This document shows, piece after piece, positions 35,743-45,404 of a stretch of DNA of 54,325 nucleotides (position 1 is the stretch's first letter; each line of letters opens with the position of its first letter). The notes below the pieces were generated by a model. It was not told the origin of the DNA. It saw nothing but the letters and a program-made list of their open reading frames with translations, and did no database searches. Made by a program: the position numbers and the translations under genes. The stretch comes from Enterococcus sp. BWB1-3 (GTDB lineage: Bacteria > Bacillota > Bacilli > Lactobacillales > Enterococcaceae): the NCBI RefSeq assembly GCF_016745275.1, contig NZ_JADOEP010000007.1, positions 1-54,325 on the forward strand. Direction: 5' to 3'.

Positions 35743-36514
35743 ACAAAGAGGAATGACAATCATTGCAGTTTTAGTCTTTGCGTTTCTTTTTTTGCCGCTT
35801 GTCGTGATTGTGGTCACATCATTTGGTAAATCCGCAACGATTCAGTTTCCAATAGAAGAATTTTCTTTAGACTGGTATAAAAAAGCACTCAGCTCAGAAA
35901 CATTTATGAGCAGTTTTAAATTAAGTCTATCCATCGGTATTGGAGCAACACTTCTTGCTTTACTGGTTGGGGTGCCTGCTTCCTACGCACTTTCCCGTTA
36001 CAGTATGAAGAGTAAAAATATATTGAAAAGTTTCTTTTTATCTCCAACCATGATTCCGGGAATCGTTGTCGGCTACTCGCTTTTTCAATTTGTAGTGATT
36101 CGCTTGAATCTGCCGGTTATTCAGGGGCTTCTGATTGGTCACTTTCTGATTAGTCTTCCTTACATTATTCGGGTGGTTGGTTCGAGTATGGAGCAGCTTG
36201 ATTTTTCAATGGAAGAAGTTGCCTGGACATTGGGCTGTACCAGACCCCGGGCATTTATGAAAATTGTTTTGCCAAATGTTTCTTCAGGAATTTTTGCGGC
36301 ATTTATGCTGGCTTTTGTTAATTCATTTAACAATGTTCCTGTCTCCATGTTTCTTTCAGGACCGGGAGTGACTATGTTGCCGACCTCTTTGTTAAGCTAC
36401 ATCGAATACACCTATGATCCGACTGTTTCAGCGATTTCAGTGATGATTATGCTGCTGACCATTTTGTTGATGTTTATTATTGAAAAGACACTGGGGTTGG
36501 CATCTATTGCATAG
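35735..36514 (+). CDS. potC: PotC-like ABC transporter permease
   Basis: 259-residue second permease. Six hydrophobic segments start with MTIIAVLVFAFLFLPLVVIV, and the EAA motif reads EVAWTLGCTRPRAFMKIVLP. Forms the heterodimeric channel with PotB. The ribosome binding site GGAGGGAG is inside the end of potB. A 70-base gap leads to potA. Confidence 0.88.
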   Translation: MRKQRGMTIIAVLVFAFLFLPLVVIVVTSFGKSATIQFPIEEFSLDWYKKALSSETFMSSFKLSLSIGIGATLLALLVGVPASYALSRYSMKSKNILKSFFLSPTMIPGIVVGYSLFQFVVIRLNLPVIQGLLIGHFLISLPYIIRVVGSSMEQLDFSMEEVAWTLGCTRPRAFMKIVLPNVSSGIFAAFMLAFVNSFNNVPVSMFLSGPGVTMLPTSLLSYIEYTYDPTVSAISVMIMLLTILLMFIIEKTLGLASIA

Positions 36515-36584
36515 TAGTAAATTAAAAAAATTCTTGTCGCTGTCAGTCAGCTGAACAGGATTTGTATACCGATGGAGGGATAAA

Positions 36585-37625
36585 GTGAGTTTTGTAAATT
36601 TAAGTAATATTCGTGTCAGTTACGACGGAAAGCAAAATATACTGGAAGATTTAAACATTTCCATGGAAAAAGGCGAGCTTGTTTCTTTGCTGGGACCGAG
36701 CGGCTGTGGAAAAACGACCACGCTTAGAGTTATCGCAGGCTTGATTTCCCCTAATGACGGGTCTTTTATATTGGATGATCAGGAGCTTGTCAAAGTGCCT
36801 GTTCACAAACGAAATTTTGGAATGGTTTTTCAAAGTTATGCCTTGTTTCCACACTTGACAATTTCAGAAAATGTTGCGTTTGGCTTAAAGCTTCGTAAAG
36901 AAAAAAAAGAAACAGTTGATAAAAAAGTAGCAGAGATGCTGGAAATTTGCGGTCTGGGTCATTTAGGAGAACGTTATCCTAAACAGCTGTCAGGCGGTCA
37001 GCGTCAGCGAGTTGCGTTAGCCAGAGCCTTGGTGATTGAGCCGAAGCTGCTTCTTCTTGATGAACCATTAAGTAACTTGGATGCAAAGCTTCGTGTACAA
37101 ATGAGAATTGAGATTAAGCGAATTCAGCAGCAGCTGGGGATTACAACGGTTTTTGTAACGCATGATCAGGAAGAATGCTTCTCTATTTCTGATAAAGTAG
37201 CGGTAATGAATAACGGTGTGATTGAACAATATGATACACCTGAGAAAATTTACAGAAGTCCGAAGACAAAATTTGTAGCACAATTTATCGGCTTCGAAAA
37301 TTTCTTTTCGGTTAAGCATTTAGAAAAAAGTCGTTATCAGACAGACAGTGTTGTGATTGAAACAGACGTTTCTTCAGCACCTGCTTCTGAGCTTGTTGCC
37401 ACAATTCGTCCTGAAGACATCGAAATTGCTTCAGCAGCTCAGGAAAATCTAGTTGAAGGACAGGTTGAAGTCCGTACTTTTCTTGGTAAAAGTTATCAGT
37501 ATGAAGTTGCTACTTCATTGGGGAAATTTTTGGTTAATGGAACAGATAAACAAATTTATGAAGCAGGCGATACTATCGTACTGCATTTTCCAAAAGAAAA
37601 AATTGTTCTTTTGGAAGATAAATAA
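36585..37625 (+). CDS. potA: PotA-like ABC transporter ATP-binding protein
   Basis: 346-residue ATPase: Walker A GPSGCGKTT (37-45), signature LSGGQ (135-139), Walker B LLLLDEP (155-161), H-loop VTHDQEE and a C-terminal TOBE-like regulatory domain (FENFFSVK onward). The start is GTG with GGAGGG upstream. Energises PotB-PotC. Confidence 0.9.
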   Translation: MSFVNLSNIRVSYDGKQNILEDLNISMEKGELVSLLGPSGCGKTTTLRVIAGLISPNDGSFILDDQELVKVPVHKRNFGMVFQSYALFPHLTISENVAFGLKLRKEKKETVDKKVAEMLEICGLGHLGERYPKQLSGGQRQRVALARALVIEPKLLLLDEPLSNLDAKLRVQMRIEIKRIQQQLGITTVFVTHDQEECFSISDKVAVMNNGVIEQYDTPEKIYRSPKTKFVAQFIGFENFFSVKHLEKSRYQTDSVVIETDVSSAPASELVATIRPEDIEIASAAQENLVEGQVEVRTFLGKSYQYEVATSLGKFLVNGTDKQIYEAGDTIVLHFPKEKIVLLEDK

Positions 37626-37652
37626 ACTAAACTGAGAAAAGAGGAAAAAATA

Positions 37653-38717
37653 GTGAAAAAACGTTTTGCATTGGGATCATTCGTTTTGGCAAGTATCTTA
37701 TTATTGACAGCATGCGGAGGAGGAAATTCTGAGTCGTCTTCTTCCGACAAAGCAGCTTCTAAAGATTTAGTCGTGTCAACATTTGGATTGAGTGAAGATA
37801 TCATAAAAAGTGATATCATGGTGCCTTTTGAAAAAGAGTTTGGGGCTAAAATTACTTTGGATGTAGGCAACAGCGGTGACCGTTTTACAAAGCTTGTCAG
37901 CAATCCTAAAGGAATAGATGTGATTGAACTGGCTCAGGCCAACTCTGCGGACGGTGCTTCTCAAGGCTTGTTCGAAAAATTGGATGAATCAAAAATTCCA
38001 AACCTTGCTGATTTGACATCCGGTGCCAAAGAAGTATTTGACAGCGGAGCTGGTGTGCCAATTGCTGTGAATAGTGTAGGGATTGTTTATGACAAAGAAA
38101 AAGTCGGTAAAGAAATCACTGACTGGTCTGATTTATGGGATTCCTCTTTGAAAGGAAAAATCTCCATTCCTGAAATTACAACAACTGCAGGCCCATTGAT
38201 GATGTATATTGCCAGCGATTATGCAGGAAAAGATATTACCGAAGACAACGGTGAAGCAGCTTTTGGAGCTTTGGAAGAGTTAAAACCGAATATCGTAAAA
38301 ACCTATGCAAAATCATCTGATCTTGCCAACATGTTTCAAGCTGGTGAAATTGAAGCTGCGATCGTAATGGATTTTGCCTATGATATCATAAAAGGTGATT
38401 CAGAAACAATCGAATATGTAGTTCCGGAAAGCGGGACTTATGCAAACTATAATACGGTCAATATTCCTGTAGAAGCTGCCAATAAAGAGCTTGCCTATGA
38501 ATTTGTTAACTACAGAATCAGTGCGGATTCTCAAAAGACAAAAGCTCTTTCTTTAAATGAAGCGCCAACAAATGGAAAAGTGGAGCTTACTGATGAAGAA
38601 GCAGGGAATATGACATATGGTGCTATTGCAGATCGTGCGAAAACCGTTGATTTTGAATTTGTTAATGAACAGTTAACGGACTGGATTGATCAATGGAACA
38701 GACTAATCAATCAATAG
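37653..38717 (+). CDS. potD: PotD-like extracellular substrate-binding lipoprotein
   Basis: 354 residues. Signal peptide with lipobox LLTACGG (Cys at about 21), then a low-complexity Ser linker and a periplasmic-type binding domain (DLVVSTFGLSEDIIKSDIMV, IDVIELAQANSADG, GVPIAVNSVGIVYDKEKV). In this family it captures spermidine, putrescine or similar cations. A GTG at 37653 is the start, with AGAGGA upstream. Ligand residues cannot be confirmed without a structure. Confidence 0.88.
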   Translation: MKKRFALGSFVLASILLLTACGGGNSESSSSDKAASKDLVVSTFGLSEDIIKSDIMVPFEKEFGAKITLDVGNSGDRFTKLVSNPKGIDVIELAQANSADGASQGLFEKLDESKIPNLADLTSGAKEVFDSGAGVPIAVNSVGIVYDKEKVGKEITDWSDLWDSSLKGKISIPEITTTAGPLMMYIASDYAGKDITEDNGEAAFGALEELKPNIVKTYAKSSDLANMFQAGEIEAAIVMDFAYDIIKGDSETIEYVVPESGTYANYNTVNIPVEAANKELAYEFVNYRISADSQKTKALSLNEAPTNGKVELTDEEAGNMTYGAIADRAKTVDFEFVNEQLTDWIDQWNRLINQ

Positions 38718-38763
38718 TCTTATTCTGAATATTTTTGCTTTTCATAAAGCTGAAAAAAATAGA

Positions 38764-38800
38764 AGGGTTGGGATTACGGTTCCAGCCCTGTTATTTATTT
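38764..38800 (+). terminator. Terminator after potD
   Basis: AGGGTTGG (38764-38771) and CCAGCCCT (38782-38789) form an 8-bp stem with one G-U pair, followed by T-rich GTTATTTATTTT. Some read-through into the deaminases is possible. Confidence 0.65.
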
Positions 38801-38848
38801 TGAAGCTGAGAATTGAAAACTGATAGTGAAAAAAATGGAGGAGACAAC

Positions 38849-40573
38849 ATGCATGTAGATTTACTGATAAAAAACATCAATGTTTTTAATACTGTTAAAC
38901 AAATCTTTGAAAAGAAGCAGGTGACCGTCCATAAAGGAAAGTTTTACTACATAAGTCCGAACGACCTGTTGGATTTTAATGCTGTTCAGGAGATTGATGG
39001 CGGCGGACGTTATATGATTCCCGGATTAATTGATATTCATATGCATATTGAAAGCTCTATGACTACCCCTGCTATCTTTTCAAAAGCAGTGCTTCCCTTT
39101 GGTGTGACAACTGTTGTTGCTGATGCTCATGAAATGGCGAATGTCTTTGGTATCAATGGACTTACGGAGTTTATGAATGCTGAAACAGAGATTGACATTT
39201 TTCATGCGATTCCTTCCTCCGTTCCATCCACAACCCCTGAACTTGAAACGACAGGCGGAATTATCGGACTTCCGGAAGTAGCTGAATTACTGGAAAATCC
39301 GCAAATTGTCTGTCTGGGAGAAGCCATGAACTTCAATGGTATTGCAAATGAACCTCAGTCACTGATCCAGCAGATTATCGATCTCTGCCGGGAAAAAAGA
39401 CCCACGATGCCTCTTGAAGGACATTGTCCGAAAATATACGAAGAAGAGCTGGCGGCCTTTATGTACAGCGGAATCACTTCAGACCATACCCATCAGTTTC
39501 CTGATTCGTTGGCAGAAAAAATAGAAAATGGCATGTTTATTCAATTCCAAAATAAATCAATTACGAAAGAAAATATGGCAGTTATTGTGGATAATAATTA
39601 TTATGATTATGCTTGTATTATCACAGATGATGTAATGGCGGATGACTTGTTAAATGGTCATTTGAACGAAAATCTGAAAAAAGCTGTACAGGCTGGACTC
39701 CCTCTGGAAAAAGCAATCTACATGACAACTTATACCCCGGCACAGCGGATGGGTTTCCACGACAGGGGAATGATTGCTCCCGGAAAAGCTGCTGATTTTA
39801 TATTACTGGATGATTTGAACAGCTTCTCTATAGCGGCTGTGTACAAGTCCGGACAATGTGTTCACAAAAAAGGGGACAAGGTCAGCTATCCTGACAAAGT
39901 TGAGCAGTTTCCTGCCGCATACAGTCAGACATTGAAATGCCAGAAGCTGACAGCTGCTGATTTGAAAATTCGTGTGGAAACAGACTTACCGGCTGTCCGA
40001 TGTAATGTGATTCAAAAACAGGAGGTTGGCACATTTACTGAAAGAATAACCAAGGAAATTCCAATAAAACAAGGTTATTTGGATTGGGAGCATTCAGACT
40101 GTGCCTTGTTGATTGTTATGGAGCGCTATGGCAAAAATGGAAATATTGCTTTTGCCTTGATGGAACAGCCGCTTAGTGAACAGGGGAGTATTGCCACGAC
40201 TTGGGCGCATGATCATCATAATTTGATGGTGTTGGGAAATAATAGTCAGGATATTCTTATTGCACAACAGGAGCTGTTGGATATACAGGGCGGTTATGTT
40301 GTAGCGGCAGATCGGCAAATTAAAGCAGTTTGTCCTTTGCCGATCGGTGGGATTTTATCACAGGCACCTATTGAAGAATTGGGTAGAGAACTTAACGAGG
40401 TTCGTCAGGCGATGCAGCAGCTTGGCTATAAAAATATGAATGAAATCATGTCGTTTTCCACACTGTCTCTTCCGGTTTCGCCTGCAATTAAAGTAACAGA
40501 TAAAGGCATGATGAATACAAAAACGCAGGAATTTTATCCGCTGATTTTTCCGGAAGATGGGGTGATCATATGA
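38849..40573 (+). CDS. ade: Adenine deaminase
   Basis: Converts adenine to hypoxanthine in purine salvage. 574 residues with the amidohydrolase motif [13 protein letters not shown], the [12 protein letters not shown] stretch, LEGHCP and the C-terminal adenine-deaminase domain beginning near residue 370. It is the standard bacterial Ade (about 570-600 residues). GGAGGAG is just before the ATG at 38849; the open frame upstream overlaps the terminator. Overlaps the next gene by 4 bases (ATGA). Confidence 0.93.
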   Translation: MHVDLLIKNINVFNTVKQIFEKKQVTVHKGKFYYISPNDLLDFNAVQEIDGGGRYMIPGLIDIHMHIESSMTTPAIFSKAVLPFGVTTVVADAHEMANVFGINGLTEFMNAETEIDIFHAIPSSVPSTTPELETTGGIIGLPEVAELLENPQIVCLGEAMNFNGIANEPQSLIQQIIDLCREKRPTMPLEGHCPKIYEEELAAFMYSGITSDHTHQFPDSLAEKIENGMFIQFQNKSITKENMAVIVDNNYYDYACIITDDVMADDLLNGHLNENLKKAVQAGLPLEKAIYMTTYTPAQRMGFHDRGMIAPGKAADFILLDDLNSFSIAAVYKSGQCVHKKGDKVSYPDKVEQFPAAYSQTLKCQKLTAADLKIRVETDLPAVRCNVIQKQEVGTFTERITKEIPIKQGYLDWEHSDCALLIVMERYGKNGNIAFALMEQPLSEQGSIATTWAHDHHNLMVLGNNSQDILIAQQELLDIQGGYVVAADRQIKAVCPLPIGGILSQAPIEELGRELNEVRQAMQQLGYKNMNEIMSFSTLSLPVSPAIKVTDKGMMNTKTQEFYPLIFPEDGVII

Positions 40574-41880
40574 CCACATTAATCAAGAATGTGCATGTTC
40601 TGACGATGGATGATGAAATGAAGGAATATAAAAAAGGATATGTACTCATCGACGAGGAGAATATTTCTGCTGTTGGCGAATGGAAAGAACAAAATATTCA
40701 GTCAGATGAAGTGATTGACGGAAGCGGGAGCCTTCTTTTACCGGGATTCGTCAACACGCATACACATGCAGGAATGATTCCTTTTCGGTCACTGGGAGAC
40801 GATGTACCAGATCGGCTGCGCAGATTTCTTTTTCCGCTTGAAGCATTTATGACGAAGGGGTTGGTGAAAGCCAGCAGTGCGTATGCCATCAGTGAGATGC
40901 TGCTCAGTGGAGTCACTGGCTTTTGTGATATGTATTATTTTGAAGATCAGGTGGCGGAAGTCTGTGAGGAATTCCATGTCCGTGCTGTTGTAGGAGAAAC
41001 TATTATTGATATGCCTACTTGTGACAGTTCAGACCATTCCGGCGGTCTATCCTATTGTGAAACATTTTTGCCGAAATGGCAGGGGCATCCATTGATTACA
41101 CCAGCAATTGCTCCGCATGCACCCAATACCAATACGAATGAGGCGTTGGAAAAGATAGTTGAAATGAGCAAAAAATATGATGTTCCAATTACCATGCATG
41201 TGGCAGAAATGGATTATGAAATGAAGGAGCTGGCAGAAAAATATGGGCTTACGCCTTTTGGCTATCTGGAAAAATTGGGTTTTATGGAACAGCCGTTTAT
41301 CATGGCTCATTGCATCCATATGTCTGAAGACGATATTGCTTTGACAGCCAAATATGCAGAGACAGCAAAGATTGCCCACTGCATTGGTGCCAATACTAAA
41401 TCAGCGAAAGGAGTTGCTCCGGTGAAGGCGATGCTGGAGGCAGGTCTAACAGTAGGATTAGGAACGGATGGTCCCAGCAGCGGTAATACATTAGATCTTT
41501 TTACTCAAATGAAACTGTTTGCCAATTTCCATAAGACATACGAAAAAGACAGAGCATTATTTCCTGCGAAAGAAATTGTTCGGCTGGCAACCAGAGGAGG
41601 AGCAGAAACTTTAGGTTTTCACGAAACAGGCAGCATTCAGCCTGGTAAAAAGGCCGATCTGATTATGGTTGAAACAGAGTCAGTCAATATGTTTCCGATT
41701 TTTGATCCATATTCTGCTCTGGTTTATTCTGCGAATCCATCAAATGTTCAGCAGGTCTGGGTAAATGGTCGGCTGCTAGTTTTAAATCATCAGCTGGTGG
41801 AGCATGATTTAAAACAAATTAGATCAAACCTGTATAAGCAAATGGATAAGTTTGTTGCAGAAGCAAAGAAAAGAATGTAA
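40570..41880 (+). CDS. Amidohydrolase, S-adenosylhomocysteine/methylthioadenosine deaminase-like
   Basis: 436-residue TRZ/ATZ family deaminase. Metal and catalytic residues: [29 protein letters not shown] and [12 protein letters not shown]. The fold and length match MtaD/SahH-type deaminases and other purine or aminoheterocycle deaminases; guanine, 8-oxoguanine or 5'-methylthioadenosine are possible substrates. It overlaps ade by 4 bases, so both are translated together. Confidence 0.85.
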   Translation: MTTLIKNVHVLTMDDEMKEYKKGYVLIDEENISAVGEWKEQNIQSDEVIDGSGSLLLPGFVNTHTHAGMIPFRSLGDDVPDRLRRFLFPLEAFMTKGLVKASSAYAISEMLLSGVTGFCDMYYFEDQVAEVCEEFHVRAVVGETIIDMPTCDSSDHSGGLSYCETFLPKWQGHPLITPAIAPHAPNTNTNEALEKIVEMSKKYDVPITMHVAEMDYEMKELAEKYGLTPFGYLEKLGFMEQPFIMAHCIHMSEDDIALTAKYAETAKIAHCIGANTKSAKGVAPVKAMLEAGLTVGLGTDGPSSGNTLDLFTQMKLFANFHKTYEKDRALFPAKEIVRLATRGGAETLGFHETGSIQPGKKADLIMVETESVNMFPIFDPYSALVYSANPSNVQQVWVNGRLLVLNHQLVEHDLKQIRSNLYKQMDKFVAEAKKRM

Positions 41881-41887
41881 CTATTAA

Positions 41888-41940
41888 TAAAGCAAGGACA
41901 AGACAAACACTCATGAGTGTTTGTCTTGTCCTCGCTTTAT
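41888..41940. terminator. Bidirectional terminator between convergent operons
   Basis: A near-perfect palindrome with arms of about 22 bases (AAGGACAAGACAAACACTC and its complement), centred at 41913/41914, between the deaminase gene and sdaAA. It serves both strands. Confidence 0.9.
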
Positions 41941-41954
41941 CCTATATTCCAAAA

Positions 41955-42818
41955 CTATTTATTTAATTGTTCGGTTAGTCTTTTTGCTGTAGGTGTAACT
42001 GCCAAACCGCCTTCCGCTGTTTCTTTGAAAATGCTTGGCATTTGTCGACCTACCTGATACATCGTAGCTACGATTTCATCTGGCGGAATCACACTTCTGA
42101 TTCCGGCTAAGGCCATATCGGCAGAAATGAATGCCTGCGAAGACCCTAATGCATTACGCTTTACGCAGGGAACTTCAACCAGTCCAGCGACCGGATCGCA
42201 GATTAAGCCCATCATATTTTTCAATGTAATTGCAATTGCCTGAGCAGCTTGTTCTGCGGTTCCGCCGGCAGCGCAAACCAGAGCAGCACTTGCCATGGCG
42301 CTGGCAGAGCCGACTTCAGCCTGACAGCCGCCCTCTGCTCCGCTGATGGAGGAATTATTGGCAATGACCAATCCAAAAGCACCGGCTGTAAATAGAAAAT
42401 TCAGCTGTTGTTCATGAGTCAGATTTAACCGTTCAACAGCTGCCATCAATACCCCTGGGACGACTCCTGCACTTCCCGCAGTTGGTGTTGCACAGATCAA
42501 CCCCATATTGGCATTGACTTCGTTAACTGCAACGGCATTTCTGACGGCAGTCAAGATTGTTTCACCGCTTAAAAAATTTCCGGATTGAATGTATTCAGTC
42601 ATTTTCACAGCATCGCCTCCGGTTATGCCTGTTACAGATGTGACCCCCGCTGTACCTTCTTCAATTGACTGTTTCATGACAATCAGATTTTTTTCCATTG
42701 TTTCAATTACCCGCTGCCGGTCACACTGGCTATTTTCCATTTCTAAAGCAATCATTAATTCAGCAACAGAAGGATAATTTTTTGCTTGTTCTACCAGTTC
42801 TTTTATAGAAAGAAACAT
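41955..42818 (-). CDS. sdaAA: L-serine dehydratase, iron-sulfur-dependent, alpha subunit
   Basis: Deaminates L-serine to pyruvate with a [4Fe-4S] cluster. 287 residues containing the SSISGAEGGCQAEVGSASAM substrate loop, AGGTAEQAAQ, LICDPVAGLVEVPCVKRN with cluster cysteines, and the C-terminal end. AAGGAG before the ATG. It is second in the operon, after sdaAB. Confidence 0.95.
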   Translation of the reverse strand: MFLSIKELVEQAKNYPSVAELMIALEMENSQCDRQRVIETMEKNLIVMKQSIEEGTAGVTSVTGITGGDAVKMTEYIQSGNFLSGETILTAVRNAVAVNEVNANMGLICATPTAGSAGVVPGVLMAAVERLNLTHEQQLNFLFTAGAFGLVIANNSSISGAEGGCQAEVGSASAMASAALVCAAGGTAEQAAQAIAITLKNMMGLICDPVAGLVEVPCVKRNALGSSQAFISADMALAGIRSVIPPDEIVATMYQVGRQMPSIFKETAEGGLAVTPTAKRLTEQLNK

Positions 42819-42836
42819 ACTCGTTTGGCTCCTTTA

Positions 42837-43505
42837 TTAGTCAAAGTAATTAACTGTGTGGATATGAGGGATTTTCTTTAGCGTGGCTGCGACAGTATCA
42901 GATGCTCGTTGATCAATCTCGATAATCATAATAGCTTTTTCACCCTTGGATTCACGGGTCACAGTCATGGTTCCGATATTTATGTTTAAGCTGGAAAGCT
43001 GATTGGTTACTTTGGCGATCATACCTGGAACATCCTGATGGACAATAATGAATGTCGGAGTCCCCATATTCAGCGAGATCTTGAACCCATCCAGCTCTGA
43101 TATCTGGATATTGCCGCCGCCAATGGAAATTCCTGTGACAGACAGCTTGCGGTTTCCTTTAGAAACAAGCAGCTGAACAGAATTTGGATGATCCGCCCGC
43201 TCATTCTTAGGCACAAAAAGAACTTCCATTTCTTTTGCGTGAGCAATTTTTAGAGAATCTGCCAGCTGCGGGTCATCGGGTTCCATATCAAGCAAGCCTC
43301 CGACAAGGGCAATGTCTGTACCATGCCCTCGATAGGTTTTTGCAAATGACTCATATAAATAAATGTCCACTGTATCCGGCTGTTCTCCGAAAATCGTTCG
43401 AACAATTTTTCCAATACGGGCAGCACCGGCTGTATGGGAACTGCTGGGACCGATCATAACGGGGCCAATAATATCAAAAATACTTTTATAGCGAAGCTGT
43501 TCCAT
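42837..43505 (-). CDS. sdaAB: L-serine dehydratase, beta subunit
   Basis: 222 residues. The N-terminal part has DIIGPVMIGPSSSHTAGAAR, the phosphate or substrate loop of the family. The C-terminal ACT domain (TFIIVHQDVPGMIAKVTNQL) gives allosteric control. GAGGAGGAAG is 5-6 bases before the ATG. sdaAA follows after 18 bases. Likely promoter upstream near 43540 is weak. Confidence 0.95.
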   Translation of the reverse strand: MEQLRYKSIFDIIGPVMIGPSSSHTAGAARIGKIVRTIFGEQPDTVDIYLYESFAKTYRGHGTDIALVGGLLDMEPDDPQLADSLKIAHAKEMEVLFVPKNERADHPNSVQLLVSKGNRKLSVTGISIGGGNIQISELDGFKISLNMGTPTFIIVHQDVPGMIAKVTNQLSSLNINIGTMTVTRESKGEKAIMIIEIDQRASDTVAATLKKIPHIHTVNYFD

Positions 43506-43696
43506 CGTTCTTCCTCCTCATGAATGCAGTAGCTTACTGCCGAAAGTGTATCACAGGAAATGGAAAGAAAAAAGTCTTTCTCATGAAAAATGAATAGAAT
43601 TATCTGGTATCTGCAATTTAAAAAAAACTGACAACCTTCATCATAATGAAGAATAGACGTTTTCGTACTTTTGGTGTAGAAAGTTATTAAAAATCA
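43506..43696. other. Divergent intergenic region between sdaAB and rplK
   Basis: About 190 bases without genes. The sdaAB promoter should lie here on the reverse strand; an extended -10-like TGA-TACACT is visible close to the start, but the -35 is unclear. Confidence 0.35.
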
Positions 43697-43725
43697 TTGA
43701 AAAAATTTCTGTTACCCTGTATACT
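43697..43725 (+). promoter_or_regulatory. Promoter of rplK-rplA
   Basis: TTGAAA (43697-43702), 17-base spacer, TATACT (43720-43725), with a leader of about 105 bases before rplK. Confidence 0.75.
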
Positions 43726-43838
43726 ATTAAAGTGTGCATTTTTGTACATGTCTTTTCCTGGCGTTTTAAGGAAAGACCGTGGGAGGAGAAATATTGATCT
43801 CCAATTAACCACATCACGGACTCAAGGAGGTATGTCTC
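43726..43838 (+). promoter_or_regulatory. rplK leader with possible L1-type binding hairpin
   Basis: The leader contains CCGTGGGAGGAG followed by TTAACCACATCACGG, which can pair as a hairpin like the autoregulatory L1 binding sites before rplK-rplA operons. The similar motif recurs before rplA. Confidence 0.5.
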
Positions 43839-44261
43839 GTGGCAAAAAAAGTAGAAAAATTAGTTAAATTGCAAATTCCTGCAGGTAAAGCAACACCAGC
43901 ACCGCCGGTAGGTCCTGCACTAGGTCAAGCGGGTATCAACATCATGGGATTCACAAAAGAATTCAATGCTCGTACAGCCGATCAAGCAGGTTTAATCATT
44001 CCAGTGGTAATCTCTGTATATGAAGATCGTTCATTTACATTTATTACCAAAACACCGCCAGCTGCAGTATTATTGAAGAAAGCAGCTAAAATTGACAAAG
44101 GTTCAGGCGAACCAAACAAAAACAAAGTAGCTAAAGTAACCAGTGACCAAGTAAAAGAAATCGCTGAACTTAAGATGGCAGACCTAAACGCCGCTGATGT
44201 AGAAGCAGCAATGCGCATGGTTGAAGGAACTGCACGAAGCATGGGGATCACTGTAGAATAA
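43839..44261 (+). CDS. rplK: 50S ribosomal protein L11
   Basis: 140 residues, normal length. N-terminal [20 protein letters not shown] proline-rich rRNA/RelA interaction domain and C-terminal rRNA-binding domain. GTG start after CAAGGAGG. Stringent-factor activation and release-factor function depend on L11. Confidence 0.97.
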   Translation: MAKKVEKLVKLQIPAGKATPAPPVGPALGQAGINIMGFTKEFNARTADQAGLIIPVVISVYEDRSFTFITKTPPAAVLLKKAAKIDKGSGEPNKNKVAKVTSDQVKEIAELKMADLNAADVEAAMRMVEGTARSMGITVE

Positions 44262-44317
44262 TAGATTATCTGCAACCCTAAAGAAGTAGCTTCTCAGTCG
44301 GCTTCATATTGAAAAAT

Positions 44318-44352
44318 GTGAATTACGTGGGAGGTTCTACCGTTATAACCAC
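44318..44352 (+). promoter_or_regulatory. Probable L1-binding site before rplA
   Basis: GTGGGAGGTTCTACCGTTAT, then AACCAC: the GTGG and CCAC arms enclose a loop, like the L1 target on rRNA. Second copy of the motif in the rplK leader. Confidence 0.45.
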
Positions 44353-44370
44353 AATCAAGGAGGAAACAAA

Positions 44371-45060
44371 ATGGCTAAAAAGAGCAAAAAAATGCAAGAT
44401 GCATTAAAAAAAGTTGATACTACTAAAGCTTACACAGTAGCAGAAGCGGTAGCTTTGGCTAAAGATACAAATACTGCAAAATTTGACGCAACTGTTGAAG
44501 TTGCCTACCGTCTAAACGTAGACCCTAAAAAAGCAGACCAACAAATTCGTGGAGCAGTTGTACTGCCAAACGGAACTGGTAAAACTCAAACCGTTTTAGT
44601 ATTCGCTAAAGGGGACAAAGCAAAAGAAGCAGAAGCTGCAGGAGCTGACTATGTTGGCGATGCAGATATGGTTAATAAAATTCAACAAGGCTGGTTCGGT
44701 TTTGATGTAGTTGTTGCTACTCCGGATATGATGGCTGAAGTTGGTAAATTAGGTCGTGTTTTAGGTCCTAAAGGTCTAATGCCTAACCCTAAAACAGGTA
44801 CTGTAACCATGGACGTAACAAAAGCAGTTAACGAAGTTAAAGCAGGTAAAGTAACTTACCGTGTTGATAAAGCCGGTAACATCCATGTACCTATCGGTAA
44901 AGTATCATTTGATACAGAAAAATTAATTGAAAACTTCAACACAATCAATGATGTATTGCTGAAAGCTAAACCATCAGCTGCAAAAGGTCAATATATTAAA
45001 AATATTTCAGTAACAACAACATTTGGACCTGGAATCCACGTTGACCAATTTTCTTTCTAA
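44371..45060 (+). CDS. rplA: 50S ribosomal protein L1
   Basis: 229 residues of normal length, including the two-domain L1 fold and the conserved [15 protein letters not shown] segment. CAAGGAGG is before the ATG. Translation and operon feedback repressor in many bacteria. Downstream is a structured-repeat region, not a simple terminator. Confidence 0.97.
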   Translation: MAKKSKKMQDALKKVDTTKAYTVAEAVALAKDTNTAKFDATVEVAYRLNVDPKKADQQIRGAVVLPNGTGKTQTVLVFAKGDKAKEAEAAGADYVGDADMVNKIQQGWFGFDVVVATPDMMAEVGKLGRVLGPKGLMPNPKTGTVTMDVTKAVNEVKAGKVTYRVDKAGNIHVPIGKVSFDTEKLIENFNTINDVLLKAKPSAAKGQYIKNISVTTTFGPGIHVDQFSF

Positions 45061-45065
45061 TATTT

Positions 45066-45187
45066 AAAAGCTGAGCAGACTCGGTCAAATCATGAACAAA
45101 TTAGGAAAATGGCCCAAAGATGTTTTCTATCTTTGAGGGCAGTTTATCTATTTGTTGAATGATTTAGTTTGAGAAGCTGGATAAAGT
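45066..45187 (+). ncRNA. Structured 122-base repeat unit 1 (candidate RNA element)
   Basis: The unit begins AAAAGCTGAGCAGACTCGGT and ends in TAGTTTGAGAAGCTGG(ATAAA). Between them the arms AAATCAT-G-AACAAAT and ATTTGTT-GA-ATGATTT pair, and inside them GCCC-AAAGAT pairs with ATCTTT-GA-GGGC. The outer conserved ends can also pair partly (AGCT and AGCT-like). No protein is encoded. The identity of the element is unknown to me. Confidence 0.6.
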
Positions 45188-45309
45188 AAAAGCTGAGCAG
45201 ACTCGGTCAGCTCTCGAATAATAAGGAAAAGCAATTATAGCGATGCTTTTCGTCGCGAATTGTTTAGACTTATTATTGAAGAGAGCTAGTTTGAGAAGCT
45301 GGATAAAAT
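45188..45309 (+). ncRNA. Structured 122-base repeat unit 2 (candidate RNA element)
   Basis: Same conserved ends and the same 122-base length as unit 1. The inner sequence differs but pairs the same way: AGCTCTC-G-AATAATAAG with CTTATTATT-GAA-GAGAGCT, and CAATT..GCGA with TCGC.AATTG. Loop segments AGGAAAA and GTTTA are shared with unit 1, while stems are replaced by other complementary bases. Confidence 0.6.
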
Positions 45310-45342
45310 AAAAGCTGAGCAGACTCGATCAAGTCATATAAT
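45310..45342 (+). repeat. Truncated third copy of the structured repeat
   Basis: Starts exactly 122 bases after unit 2 with AAAAGCTGAGCAGACTCGAT, then diverges. It runs into a TATAAT (45337-45342) and an AT-rich stretch. Confidence 0.6.
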
Positions 45343-45364
45343 ATTAGATAATAAAAACTATTGA

Positions 45365-45397
45365 CTCAACTACCTTACCTGTGGTAAGGTAGTTGAG
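45365..45397. repeat. Perfect 15-bp hairpin
   Basis: CTCAACTACCTTACC (45365-45379) and GGTAAGGTAGTTGAG (45383-45397), loop TGT. It overlaps a -35-like TTGACT (45361-45366). No T-run follows, so it is not a normal terminator; a regulatory site or processing signal is possible. Confidence 0.75.
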
Positions 45398-45404
45398 GTT
45401 AATA

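Noticed and set aside
45066-45309. Ordinary terminators after rplA
   Set aside because: No T-run follows the hairpins, and the units share conserved ends and length, so a repeat or RNA element fits better.
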